Below, piece after piece: positions 57,472 to 64,000 of a stretch of DNA of 64,000 nucleotides. The notes under the pieces are model-generated. The model did no database searches. It was not told where the DNA came from and saw only the letters and a program-made list of their open reading frames with translations. The stretch spans positions 496,001-560,000 of the forward strand of contig NZ_LAQP01000001.1 of the NCBI RefSeq assembly GCF_000971965.1, given 5' to 3'. The position numbers and the translations under genes were made by a program. How positions within the stretch are numbered: position 1 is the first letter of the stretch; each line of letters begins with the position of its first letter. Source of the stretch: Paenibacillus wulumuqiensis (lineage in GTDB: Bacteria > Bacillota > Bacilli > Paenibacillales > Paenibacillaceae).

Positions 57472-58566
57472 TTACTGCTGCTCTGTGCGATGCTCACGCG
57501 CAGCTTCCAGAGCCAGTGGGGCAGCCGCAACAGGTGCCGGCAGTGAATCATGATCCGATCCCCGCTTGGAGTATGCACAGATCAGCGTCGTCAATCCGGC
57601 AAGTGCCAGCGTTGTAATAATCGGATGCTTGGTCGCTTCCACATACAGGCTGCCCTTACGGATATGTCCTTCATGGGTACCACGTTCATGCATTCCATAT
57701 CCAGCATGGTACAGAGCACTCGCTTCCGGCGGATTGGATGGTCGGTCCTTGGACTGCTGGCCGCGGAACATGACCGCTTCGAAGATCAGATCGGTCACAC
57801 GTGGTACAAAGTTGCCGAACAGTGCCCCCAGTCTTGCCTGGGAACCGACAAACATATCCCGTTTCGGATGCTCGGCTGCATACAGAATAGCCTTTGCCAC
57901 CGCTTCCGGCGGGTAGATCATTCCTCTGTGGGCCGGCTGCTTGTCCAGATAGCTGCGGGCATGTTCGTTATATGGCGTATCGATACGTCCCGGATGAACC
58001 AGTGTGACGGAGACCGGCGCTTTTTCCTTTTCCAGTTCCATGCGCAGATTCTCGGTCCAGCCATGTACGGCGAACTTGGCCGAAGAATAGGTGGACTGTA
58101 TCACTACACCACGGTCGCCGAAAATACTGCCGATATTGATCAGCGCACCCGGTACACGGCGCTCCTTGAAATGCTTCACCGCTGCACGGGAGCCATACAC
58201 GACACCCCAGTAGACGGTATCGAACATGCGCTTCATATCATCAATGCTCACTTCGGTCGCTTTACCGAAAATGGAGACACCTGCATTATTCACCCATGTG
58301 TCAAATCGGCCGAATGTGCGTATCGCTGTCTCGGCGATCCGTTTCACATCTTCTTCTTTCCCAACATCCGCGGTCACCCAGGTCGCGGGATAACCTTTGC
58401 CGCGCAGTTCTGCCGCCAGCTGGATAATCGCCTCTTCATTACGTGCAGCCAGAACAACTTTGGCTCCTCTTGCTGCTGCCATTCTCGCTGTCACCAGACC
58501 TATTCCACTTGATGCACCCGTAATTACGATTACCTGATCTTTTAGTTTTTTAAGTGATACTGCCAT
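57472..58566 (-). CDS. SDR oxidoreductase with C-terminal membrane tail
   Basis: A 364-residue SDR: TGASSGIGLVT cofactor motif, NNAGVSIFG, catalytic serine in NIGSIFG, YSSAKFAV. After a standard SDR core (about 1-245) comes an extension of about 120 residues with a basic/Pro-rich part (QQSKDRPSNPPEASALY) and a hydrophobic segment (HPIITTLALAGLTTLICAY) that probably tethers it to the membrane. AGGAGGG precedes the ATG at 58566. Substrate unknown. Confidence 0.85.
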   Translation of the reverse strand: MAVSLKKLKDQVIVITGASSGIGLVTARMAAARGAKVVLAARNEEAIIQLAAELRGKGYPATWVTADVGKEEDVKRIAETAIRTFGRFDTWVNNAGVSIFGKATEVSIDDMKRMFDTVYWGVVYGSRAAVKHFKERRVPGALINIGSIFGDRGVVIQSTYSSAKFAVHGWTENLRMELEKEKAPVSVTLVHPGRIDTPYNEHARSYLDKQPAHRGMIYPPEAVAKAILYAAEHPKRDMFVGSQARLGALFGNFVPRVTDLIFEAVMFRGQQSKDRPSNPPEASALYHAGYGMHERGTHEGHIRKGSLYVEATKHPIITTLALAGLTTLICAYSKRGSDHDSLPAPVAAAPLALEAAREHRTEQQ

Positions 58567-58660
58567 GATGGTGATCCCTCCTCGAAATAGTCTCAACAAC
58601 AATTTACCCGCAGACATGGAAGCCCAATCCCTGATACCGTTTTCGCCGGATTGGAAAGTT

Positions 58661-58694
58661 AGAAAAAAGAAGCCTGACCACGCTGCGTCAGGCT
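58661..58694 (-). terminator. Terminator of iseA
   Basis: AGCCTGAC pairs with GTCAGGCT (58671-58678 with 58687-58694); TTTTTT follows on minus. Confidence 0.85.
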
Positions 58695-58726
58695 CCTGAT
58701 GTGTACTTTTCGAACCGAAATGTTAC

Positions 58727-59587
58727 TTAGAACAATACATGTGGTGCAGTGTTAATTTTCCATTGTCCGTCTACCAGCGCAAACTTCACCATCACGCGCT
58801 CAACCGGCTGGGCATTGTCCACATAAGGAACGGTCAGTCGATATACACGGGAAGTGTCTGTCATGCTGATCATTTTGGCTGTGGCGCGGTCGAACTCCAG
58901 CAGACTGCCTCCATCCGCTTCCAGCTGAGCCATTTTACCGTTATTCTGGACAAAATACTTCTGGATAAAGGTCTCGCTGGCCTGCTTGGTATACGTCTCC
59001 ATCAGATAGGAGAGCAGCTTGCTGCGGGTGCCGATATCCTGGGACAGATAACGGTATTTCTGGCCGCTCAGCGTAAATGTGCCCGCTGCTGTACCCGATG
59101 CTCCACCGGAAGTGGTATAGGTATATCTTTTCTGTGCTTCCACGACGAGCGGGATAACGGTCTCGTGATTTAATTTGCTGACACCGGTCCAGGCTGCATA
59201 TGTAGATGCTGTAGCCGTCGTGGCACCGGCAGCGGATGCAGCTGATTTGGTGCTGCTTTTACTGGATGGGCTCGCAGCTGCAGAATTGGAATTGGATTTT
59301 TTGTCTTTTTGATCCGTTTTGGCTTTGTCTGCAGCAGTGGTTTTTGAACTGCTGTTTGCGCCGGACTTGGTGCTGTTGGTCTGATCTTTTTGGGCTGTTT
59401 GACTGGAAGCAGATGTACTGCTTTTGGATGAATTGCTGTTTGTTGTGCCTGCCTGTGCAGCTGTGCTTGATTTGGCTGCCGGCGCAGTTGTAGTTGAAGC
59501 TGCCGAAGCCGGCGCTCCCGAATATAGGGAAGCGGATACGACGGCGGTCATCAATAATGCAGTTGCTGTTGGTTTGGTCCAGTTCAT
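58727..59587 (-). CDS. iseA: IseA-family DL-endopeptidase inhibitor with long linker
   Basis: A secreted protein of 286 residues. Signal peptide about 1-30, then about 95 residues of Ser/Thr/Ala/Lys/Asn-rich linker (low complexity), then a C-terminal IseA domain (FTLSGQKYRYLSQDIGT, SYLMETYTKQASETFIQKYF, MAQLEADGGSLLEF, VDGQWKI). IseA (YoeB) binds and inhibits the LytE/LytF/CwlO-type NlpC/P60 autolysins at the cell surface under cell-wall stress. The linker may span or bind the wall. The ribosome site is moderate (AAAGGATCG). The assignment rests on pattern and is likely. Confidence 0.75.
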   Translation of the reverse strand: MNWTKPTATALLMTAVVSASLYSGAPASAASTTTAPAAKSSTAAQAGTTNSNSSKSSTSASSQTAQKDQTNSTKSGANSSSKTTAADKAKTDQKDKKSNSNSAAASPSSKSSTKSAASAAGATTATASTYAAWTGVSKLNHETVIPLVVEAQKRYTYTTSGGASGTAAGTFTLSGQKYRYLSQDIGTRSKLLSYLMETYTKQASETFIQKYFVQNNGKMAQLEADGGSLLEFDRATAKMISMTDTSRVYRLTVPYVDNAQPVERVMVKFALVDGQWKINTAPHVLF

Positions 59588-59923
59588 GGTTGAGTTCGAT
59601 CCTTTCGTTTCCGGAGATAGGTAATGTTCGATTTAAATAGTATGGCTACTCTTTATTCATTATGACAGGTCTGGGATAGATATGCCACTTTCGCGGTACA
59701 AGCCGGTTATGCTCGCTCACCACAAGAAGATTCCGACAAAAAAGAGACACCGGAACCTGTCTGAAGCACATTCCGGTGTCTTTTATAGAAATAATGATCT
59801 GATAACTGTCTAAAATAAGTCGCATATTTAAAATGTGAGCGGGCAGCTTATCCTGTATATGGCGCTGTCGATACTGTAAATCCGCTTAAATTGCGCTACC
59901 GTGCTGAACAGTCGCTTAAGCCT
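59588..59923. other. Gap between iseA and helicase genes
   Basis: 336 nt, holding the helicase terminator (59738-59781) and the iseA promoter region. No further signal recognised. Confidence 0.45.
59738..59781 (-). terminator. Terminator of the helicase gene
   Basis: GACACCGGAA pairs with TTCCGGTGTC (59746-59755 with 59771-59780); TCTTTTTTG follows on minus. Confidence 0.85.
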
Positions 59924-61924
59924 TTAAGGCAGCAGCTGCTCGACCGCATGACGTACATCCTCCTGCAGCAGTTCACGACCAAAGATGGATACCCGGCCGC
60001 TGTCATCGCGCGAACGAATGAGTCGGCCGATTCCCTGGCGCAGACGCAGCATCATGTACGGCATATCCACTTCATGGAATGCATCCTTCGATTCCTGTCG
60101 ACGTGAAGCGAACACCGGATCATTTGGAGGGAATGGCAGTGACCAGATAATGACATGGGACAATGACGGTCCTGGAATATCCAGTCCTTCCCATAATGTA
60201 ACGGCACACAGTACACTCGTCTCTTCCTGTTGGAACTCGGAGATTAGATGACTGATCTCGGCAGTACCTTCATAGAGCATCCGATAAGGCAGAGTTACCC
60301 CCATCTCTTCTACTGTCTGACGGAAAGCAGCCAGTTCCTGCATCGAGGAGAACAGCAGCAGCGAACGTCCTCCGCTCTGTTCGATCAGGCTCATCACCCG
60401 CTCGGTCTGCTGACGAATCTCCTGTTCGCTGACTCCCTGCATACCGGTTGTACTGATGGACACATGCTTGCCGGTCGGATCACTGACCGGCTGTATGCTG
60501 CTTAGACTGTACAGATCGGTAATCAACTCCGCCTGCATCTGTTCCTTGTAATCATATGGCGAAGCCACGGAAAAGGACAGATACTGCTCAATGCCGAGGC
60601 TGTCGGCAATATAGCCAAACGAACCGTCGACCGACAATGTCGCGGAAGAGAAGATTACCGGCATTTTACGGGCAAATACCATCTCACCCAGCACTTCCTT
60701 GACCTGCTTGGGCATAATGACCAGAGTCAGATCTTCATCTTCACCGGTTACCCAGGAGATCAACTGATCCTGCTGACGACAAAGTCCCAGAGCCAGCTGA
60801 ATCATTTCCAGATGCTCTTCGACAATCTTGAGCTGGTAATCGTCCAGCGTGAACAATCCGCTCTCAAATACCAGTTCTTCCTCGATCACATCAATATGCT
60901 GCTTGACCCGGGCAATCTGGGCCAGCAGTTCGCTGTTCCAGTGAATATCCTTGCGGTCCGAACCCGGAACCGGCTTGCTGTAACGAGCCAGCAGCTCGAA
61001 CAGCATATCGCTCTGCACGATGACTTCTTCCACGGCTACCGCCAGTGTCTCGCGCACTTCACCATCCAGCAGACGGGTAACAATGCTCTCGAACAGCGCC
61101 TGCTTCAGCTTGTAGGTCAGTGCGTTCTGCGCTGCTGTCTCCAGCAGATGGCCTTCATCAAATACAACGGAACTGTGTTCCGGCAGCAGCGGCAGCTGTC
61201 CTTCACGCTTGCGCGCTTCATACGTCCATACATGCTCCATATAGAAGTCATGCGAACAGATGATAATATCGGTTGCTTTGCGGTAATGATCCCGTGACAG
61301 CGTCTGACCGCAGCGATGACGCTGAGGACATACCAGACAATCCTGGAATACATCCCAGCCAATCTTGCTCCACTGCTCATCATCCAAGGCCGGATAATCC
61401 TTACGGTTGCCATATGGACGAAAAGACTGCATCGTATCCGCATAATGGACAAACTCCGGCAGATCCGTATAGATGTCGCGGTACATATCATGTTCCGACG
61501 GTTCTGCTCTCACTACATCCAGCTTGTTGAGGCAAATGTACTGATCCGGCGATTTGCCGAGACGGGCATCCACGTTCAGGTCCAGATAACGGGCCAGCTT
61601 GTGAATATCCCCTTCCGGCTTCACCAACTGCTCAATCAGAGATTCATCCGCACAGGCGATAATCGCCGGACGACGGGTATAACGTGCATAAGCGATCGCA
61701 TAAAGCAGGTAAACGAGCGTCTTCCCTGTACCTACTCCCGCTTCGGCAAAAATGGTTTTCTTTTCGGCATAGGCCTTTTCCAGTTGAAACGCCATGTAAA
61801 TCTGTTCGTCACGAAGCTCCAGACCAGCTTCCGGCAAAATATCGTAAAACACGTCCGCAATCCATTCTCCTGCTTGCTGGATGAATGGACGGGACGGATC
61901 AAATGTAAAAGGATACGTATTCAA
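59924..61924 (-). CDS. DinG/XPD-type Fe-S ATP-dependent helicase (YpvA-like)
   Basis: A 666-residue superfamily 2 DNA helicase. Walker A EAGVGTGKT (61-69) and DEGH box (256-259); four cysteines C131, C196, C199 and C205 in the place of the XPD/DinG 4Fe-4S cluster; and C-terminal motifs LLLFSSMQELAAF, TLWEGLDIPG and LRQGIGRLIRS. It resembles YpvA of Bacillus. Role: 5'-3' unwinding of recombination, R-loop or repair intermediates. The TTG start follows a GGGGG tract. Monocistronic. Confidence 0.88.
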   Translation of the reverse strand: MNTYPFTFDPSRPFIQQAGEWIADVFYDILPEAGLELRDEQIYMAFQLEKAYAEKKTIFAEAGVGTGKTLVYLLYAIAYARYTRRPAIIACADESLIEQLVKPEGDIHKLARYLDLNVDARLGKSPDQYICLNKLDVVRAEPSEHDMYRDIYTDLPEFVHYADTMQSFRPYGNRKDYPALDDEQWSKIGWDVFQDCLVCPQRHRCGQTLSRDHYRKATDIIICSHDFYMEHVWTYEARKREGQLPLLPEHSSVVFDEGHLLETAAQNALTYKLKQALFESIVTRLLDGEVRETLAVAVEEVIVQSDMLFELLARYSKPVPGSDRKDIHWNSELLAQIARVKQHIDVIEEELVFESGLFTLDDYQLKIVEEHLEMIQLALGLCRQQDQLISWVTGEDEDLTLVIMPKQVKEVLGEMVFARKMPVIFSSATLSVDGSFGYIADSLGIEQYLSFSVASPYDYKEQMQAELITDLYSLSSIQPVSDPTGKHVSISTTGMQGVSEQEIRQQTERVMSLIEQSGGRSLLLFSSMQELAAFRQTVEEMGVTLPYRMLYEGTAEISHLISEFQQEETSVLCAVTLWEGLDIPGPSLSHVIIWSLPFPPNDPVFASRRQESKDAFHEVDMPYMMLRLRQGIGRLIRSRDDSGRVSIFGRELLQEDVRHAVEQLLP

Positions 61925-62059
61925 TCCAATTGTTCCCCCACCCGGTTAAAAGTACAATCCTTGATAGCTATAGTATCTGCTGAATTGCATCATTTCATTA
62001 TACCGCAATTAGCCGGGATGCGGAATGGGCAAATTAAATTTAATCTTTTGGTGGAGAGG

Positions 62060-62226
62060 CTGAAAATGGATGTCTTTAGCAGAGAACGCTCCGGCAAGGG
62101 ATAGGGCGCGTCCTCCGGTTAAGCCTGGAGATCCTTTATTATGGGAAGTAATGGGGATTTCCAGGCTTAAAGGTCGTCCTTTGCTCTATTCCCTTGCCTA
62201 CGCTCTGTGCGGAGAGTCATTTTCAG
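62060..62226 (+). ncRNA. Possible structured RNA or palindromic element
   Basis: A long imperfect inverted repeat that folds into a rod: closing stem CTGAAAATG/CATTTTCAG (62060-62068 with 62218-62226); CAGAG/CTCTG (62080-62084 with 62203-62207); GCAAGGGA/TCCCTTGC (62094-62101 with 62190-62197, extended by TAG/CTA); a symmetric unpaired centre of about 13 nt each side; and a 16-bp upper stem (62119-62134 with 62155-62170) capped by a 20-nt loop. A poly-T hairpin follows 28 nt later on plus. The shape recalls 6S RNA; it could instead be a MITE-like repeat. No promoter was identified. Confidence 0.45.
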
Positions 62227-62253
62227 TACTTGTTTGAGGTGTGGGTAATAAGG

Positions 62254-62291
62254 AAAAACCGGCTATCCCCGATGGGAGGCCGGTTTTTTTT
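62254..62291. terminator. Strong hairpin terminator
   Basis: AAAAACCGGC pairs with GCCGGTTTTT around CCC/GGG; T8 follows on plus and T5 on minus. On plus it would end a transcript of the rod-like element, on minus the osmoprotectant operon. Confidence 0.8.
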
Positions 62292-62295
62292 ACTG

Positions 62296-62338
62296 CTCTG
62301 TTCTGTTCTGCTCTGCTCTGCTCTGCTCTGCTCTGCTC
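62296..62338. repeat. Pentanucleotide microsatellite (CTCTG)
   Basis: Eight consecutive 5-bp units (six CTCTG and two TTCTG) plus a partial unit, in the 3' region of the osmoprotectant operon, 39 nt beyond its stop. Confidence 0.9.
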
Positions 62339-62376
62339 AAATTATAAATATGGATTGAGCAGATAGGGGAGAAGCG

Positions 62377-63894
62377 TTATTTTAGTAATCCTTTTTGCTG
62401 CAAATAAGTGCGTGCCACTTCGGCAGCGGGTTTGCCTTCGACGTTGACCTGGTAGTTCATTTGCCGCATCTCATCATCGGTAATCTTACCGGACAGCTGG
62501 TTGAGCGCTTCGGTCACTTCCGGGTACTGTGCAGATGTGTCGGCGCGCAGCAGCGGGGCTCCCTGATAAGGTGGGAACAGTCCTTTGTCGTCTTCCAGTA
62601 CACGCAGCTTGTACTGGGCCAGCTCGCTGTCTGTAGAGTAGGCATCGATCAGTTGGATATCTCCCGACTGGATGGCGCTGTAGCGCAGCTTGGGTTCCAT
62701 GGTGGTCAGATTGGCAAATTTGAAGCCGTACAGTTTGGCCAGACCGACATAACCATCGTTGCGGTCAGCGAATTCACGGGTGAATCCGACCTTGATCTGA
62801 GACGACACTTTGCTCAGATCGGAGATGGTCTTCAGATCATGCTGCTCAGCATAGTCTTCCGGGACGGCCAGCGCATACGTATTGTTGTACTGCATCGGTG
62901 CCAGCATCTGCATGCCGAACCGCTGCTGCATGCCATCGCGGGCCTGCTCATATACCTGTGCGCTATCGGTGCTGACTGCATCTTCATGGAGGAACTCCGA
63001 GATCACCGTACCGGTGAATTCCGGGTAAATGTCCACATCGCCGCCCTTGAGCGCATTGAACAGGAATGACGTTTTGCCGAGGCCCGGCTTCAGCTCGACC
63101 TTGAGATTCGTATTCTGCTCAATCAGTTCCTGATACATATTGATCAGAATCTCCGGCTCTGCGCCCAGCTTGCCGGCGATGACCAGATCTTTTTGCGACT
63201 GGTTAAATAGCGGCACAACAGTAAAACCGAGAATAATGACTACCGCAGCCGACATCAGCCAGATCGAACGACGGAACGATGTTTTCTCGATAATCCGCAG
63301 CAGCAGGTCAAATACGATCGCCAGCAGTGCAGCAGGCACAGCTCCCAGTACGATCAATGCCGTATCATTACGGTCGATCCCGAGCAGAATAATGTCACCG
63401 AGACCACCTGCACCGATCAGGGCAGCCAGTGTGGTGGTCCCGATAATCAGTACCATTGCGGTACGGATACCGGCCATAATGACCGGCATCGCCAGTGGCA
63501 GTTCGACTTTGAACAGTCTGCGGCTGCGGGTCATGCCCATCGCATCGGCGGCTTCCAGCAGTGAAGGATCGACTTTGCGGATGCCGGTATACGTGTTACG
63601 CAGAATCGGCAGCAGCGCGTAGATGACAATCGCGACAACTGCAGGAACTGTACCGATACCAAGCAGCGGAATCAGCAGTCCGAGCAGGGCAAGCGACGGA
63701 ATAGTCTGCAGCACAGCGGTAACACCGAGTACGCCTTCGGATATTTTCAGATGCCGGGCAATAAAGATCCCCAGCGGAATGGCAATAAGAAGTGCGATCA
63801 GCAGAGAGGTAAAGGAAATGACCAGATGCTCGGTCAGCGCCTGCCAGAGCTGATCCTGGCGCTGGCGGAATACGTCTATGATACTGGTATTCAT
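62377..63894 (-). CDS. Osmoprotectant ABC transporter permease/binding-protein fusion
   Basis: A 505-residue fusion of an ABC permease (about 1-215, TM segments with coupling loop EAADAMGMTRSRRLFKVELPLAMPVIMAG) and a substrate-binding OpuAC domain (about 235-505, LVIAGKLGAEPEILINMYQELIEQNTNLKVELKPGLGKTSFLFNALKGGDVDIYPEFTGT). This layout is known in OpuC/GbuC-like glycine betaine, carnitine or choline importers. The ATG overlaps the stop of the upstream ATPase gene (ATGA). Probably ends at the terminator at 62254-62291. Confidence 0.9.
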   Translation of the reverse strand: MNTSIIDVFRQRQDQLWQALTEHLVISFTSLLIALLIAIPLGIFIARHLKISEGVLGVTAVLQTIPSLALLGLLIPLLGIGTVPAVVAIVIYALLPILRNTYTGIRKVDPSLLEAADAMGMTRSRRLFKVELPLAMPVIMAGIRTAMVLIIGTTTLAALIGAGGLGDIILLGIDRNDTALIVLGAVPAALLAIVFDLLLRIIEKTSFRRSIWLMSAAVVIILGFTVVPLFNQSQKDLVIAGKLGAEPEILINMYQELIEQNTNLKVELKPGLGKTSFLFNALKGGDVDIYPEFTGTVISEFLHEDAVSTDSAQVYEQARDGMQQRFGMQMLAPMQYNNTYALAVPEDYAEQHDLKTISDLSKVSSQIKVGFTREFADRNDGYVGLAKLYGFKFANLTTMEPKLRYSAIQSGDIQLIDAYSTDSELAQYKLRVLEDDKGLFPPYQGAPLLRADTSAQYPEVTEALNQLSGKITDDEMRQMNYQVNVEGKPAAEVARTYLQQKGLLK

Positions 63895-64000
63895 ATAGTT
63901 CCCTCATTTCCGGAAACGGTGGATATAGACATTCCATCCTGACGGATCGACTGGAAAAATTGCTCCACAAAAGAATTCGCCGGCTGCTGCAGCAGCCGCT
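63891..64000 (-). CDS. ABC transporter ATPase, 3' end only (OpuCA-like)
   Basis: The frame entering from the window edge gives 36 residues ending FVEQFFQSIRQDGMSISTVSGNEGTI and TGA, which overlaps the ATG of the permease fusion. Position and the ANSFVEQFF-type C-terminus fit the ATPase subunit of an osmoprotectant transporter. The N-terminal bulk lies outside the window. Confidence 0.65.
   Translation of the reverse strand, partial: RLLQQPANSFVEQFFQSIRQDGMSISTVSGNEGTI

Larger units (their letters stand above)
61925..62376. other. Gap with structured element and repeat
   Basis: 452 nt that contain the 167-bp rod-like inverted repeat (62060-62226), a strong hairpin terminator (62254-62291) and a CTCTG microsatellite (62296-62338). 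No protein-coding potential. Confidence 0.7.

Overview
The window looks like a chromosomal segment of a spore-forming, motile Paenibacillus-type Firmicute. The evidence is near 50% GC, strong AAGGAGG-type ribosome binding sites with frequent GTG and TTG starts, a YteA-type sporulation protein, Bacillus-like families (QdoI, IseA, YpvA-like helicase, M4 proteases, OpuC-type fusion), and strong intrinsic terminators after most transcription units. There are no tRNA or rRNA genes, prophage, insertion sequence or CRISPR array. About 48 real genes are present, mostly single genes or units of two or three.

Layout. 0.1-7.4 kb: class II FBPase (glpX), two tandem secreted M4 metalloproteases and an aldehyde dehydrogenase, all on minus. 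7.7-11.2 kb: two paralogous chemoreceptors behind a possible sigma-D promoter. 11.4-17.8 kb: a small kinase-like protein, an M29 aminopeptidase, a zinc alcohol dehydrogenase, a YteA-like protein without cysteines and a CNNM/HlyC membrane protein. 17.9-21.5 kb: a UgpA-UgpE-UgpB glycerol-3-phosphate importer with no ATPase, preceded by 11-bp-phased PhoP-like half sites. 21.6-25.4 kb: a possible GerQ-like protein, a MerR regulator with its SDR target, and an SsuD-type monooxygenase. 25.5-27.7 kb: an AT-rich patch with divergent PadR and MFS genes and a possible gene remnant. 27.8-39.9 kb: SDR, BNR-propeller lipoprotein, L-LDH, DUF3900-like protein, GntR/EmrE-type pair, APC permease, orphan tyrosine recombinase and HSL esterase. 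40.1-43.5 kb: LysR plus MetE-like operon and an aldo/keto reductase. 43.7-53.2 kb: AGE-family isomerase, GGDEF-EAL protein, acyl-CoA synthetase, rhamnulose-1-phosphate aldolase, GH16 glucanase with a fascin-like domain and a Cys-rich hypothetical. 53.6-57.2 kb: a quercetinase unit (AraC regulator divergent from qdoI and a DHA2 exporter). 57.4-64 kb: an SDR with a membrane tail, an IseA-family autolysin inhibitor, a DinG-like helicase, a possible structured RNA or palindromic element, and the end of an OpuC-type osmoprotectant ABC operon running off the window.

The genes fit a plant- or soil-associated lifestyle: secreted proteases and glucanase, flavonoid breakdown with efflux, organosulfonate use, phosphate-starvation scavenging of glycerophosphate, chemotaxis, osmoprotection and several aldehyde-handling or multidrug-export modules, each paired with its own regulator. 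No clearly new multi-gene system is visible. The least explained items are the 167-bp rod-like inverted repeat at 62060-62226 with a poly-T terminator downstream, and several palindromic operators that no named family accounts for.
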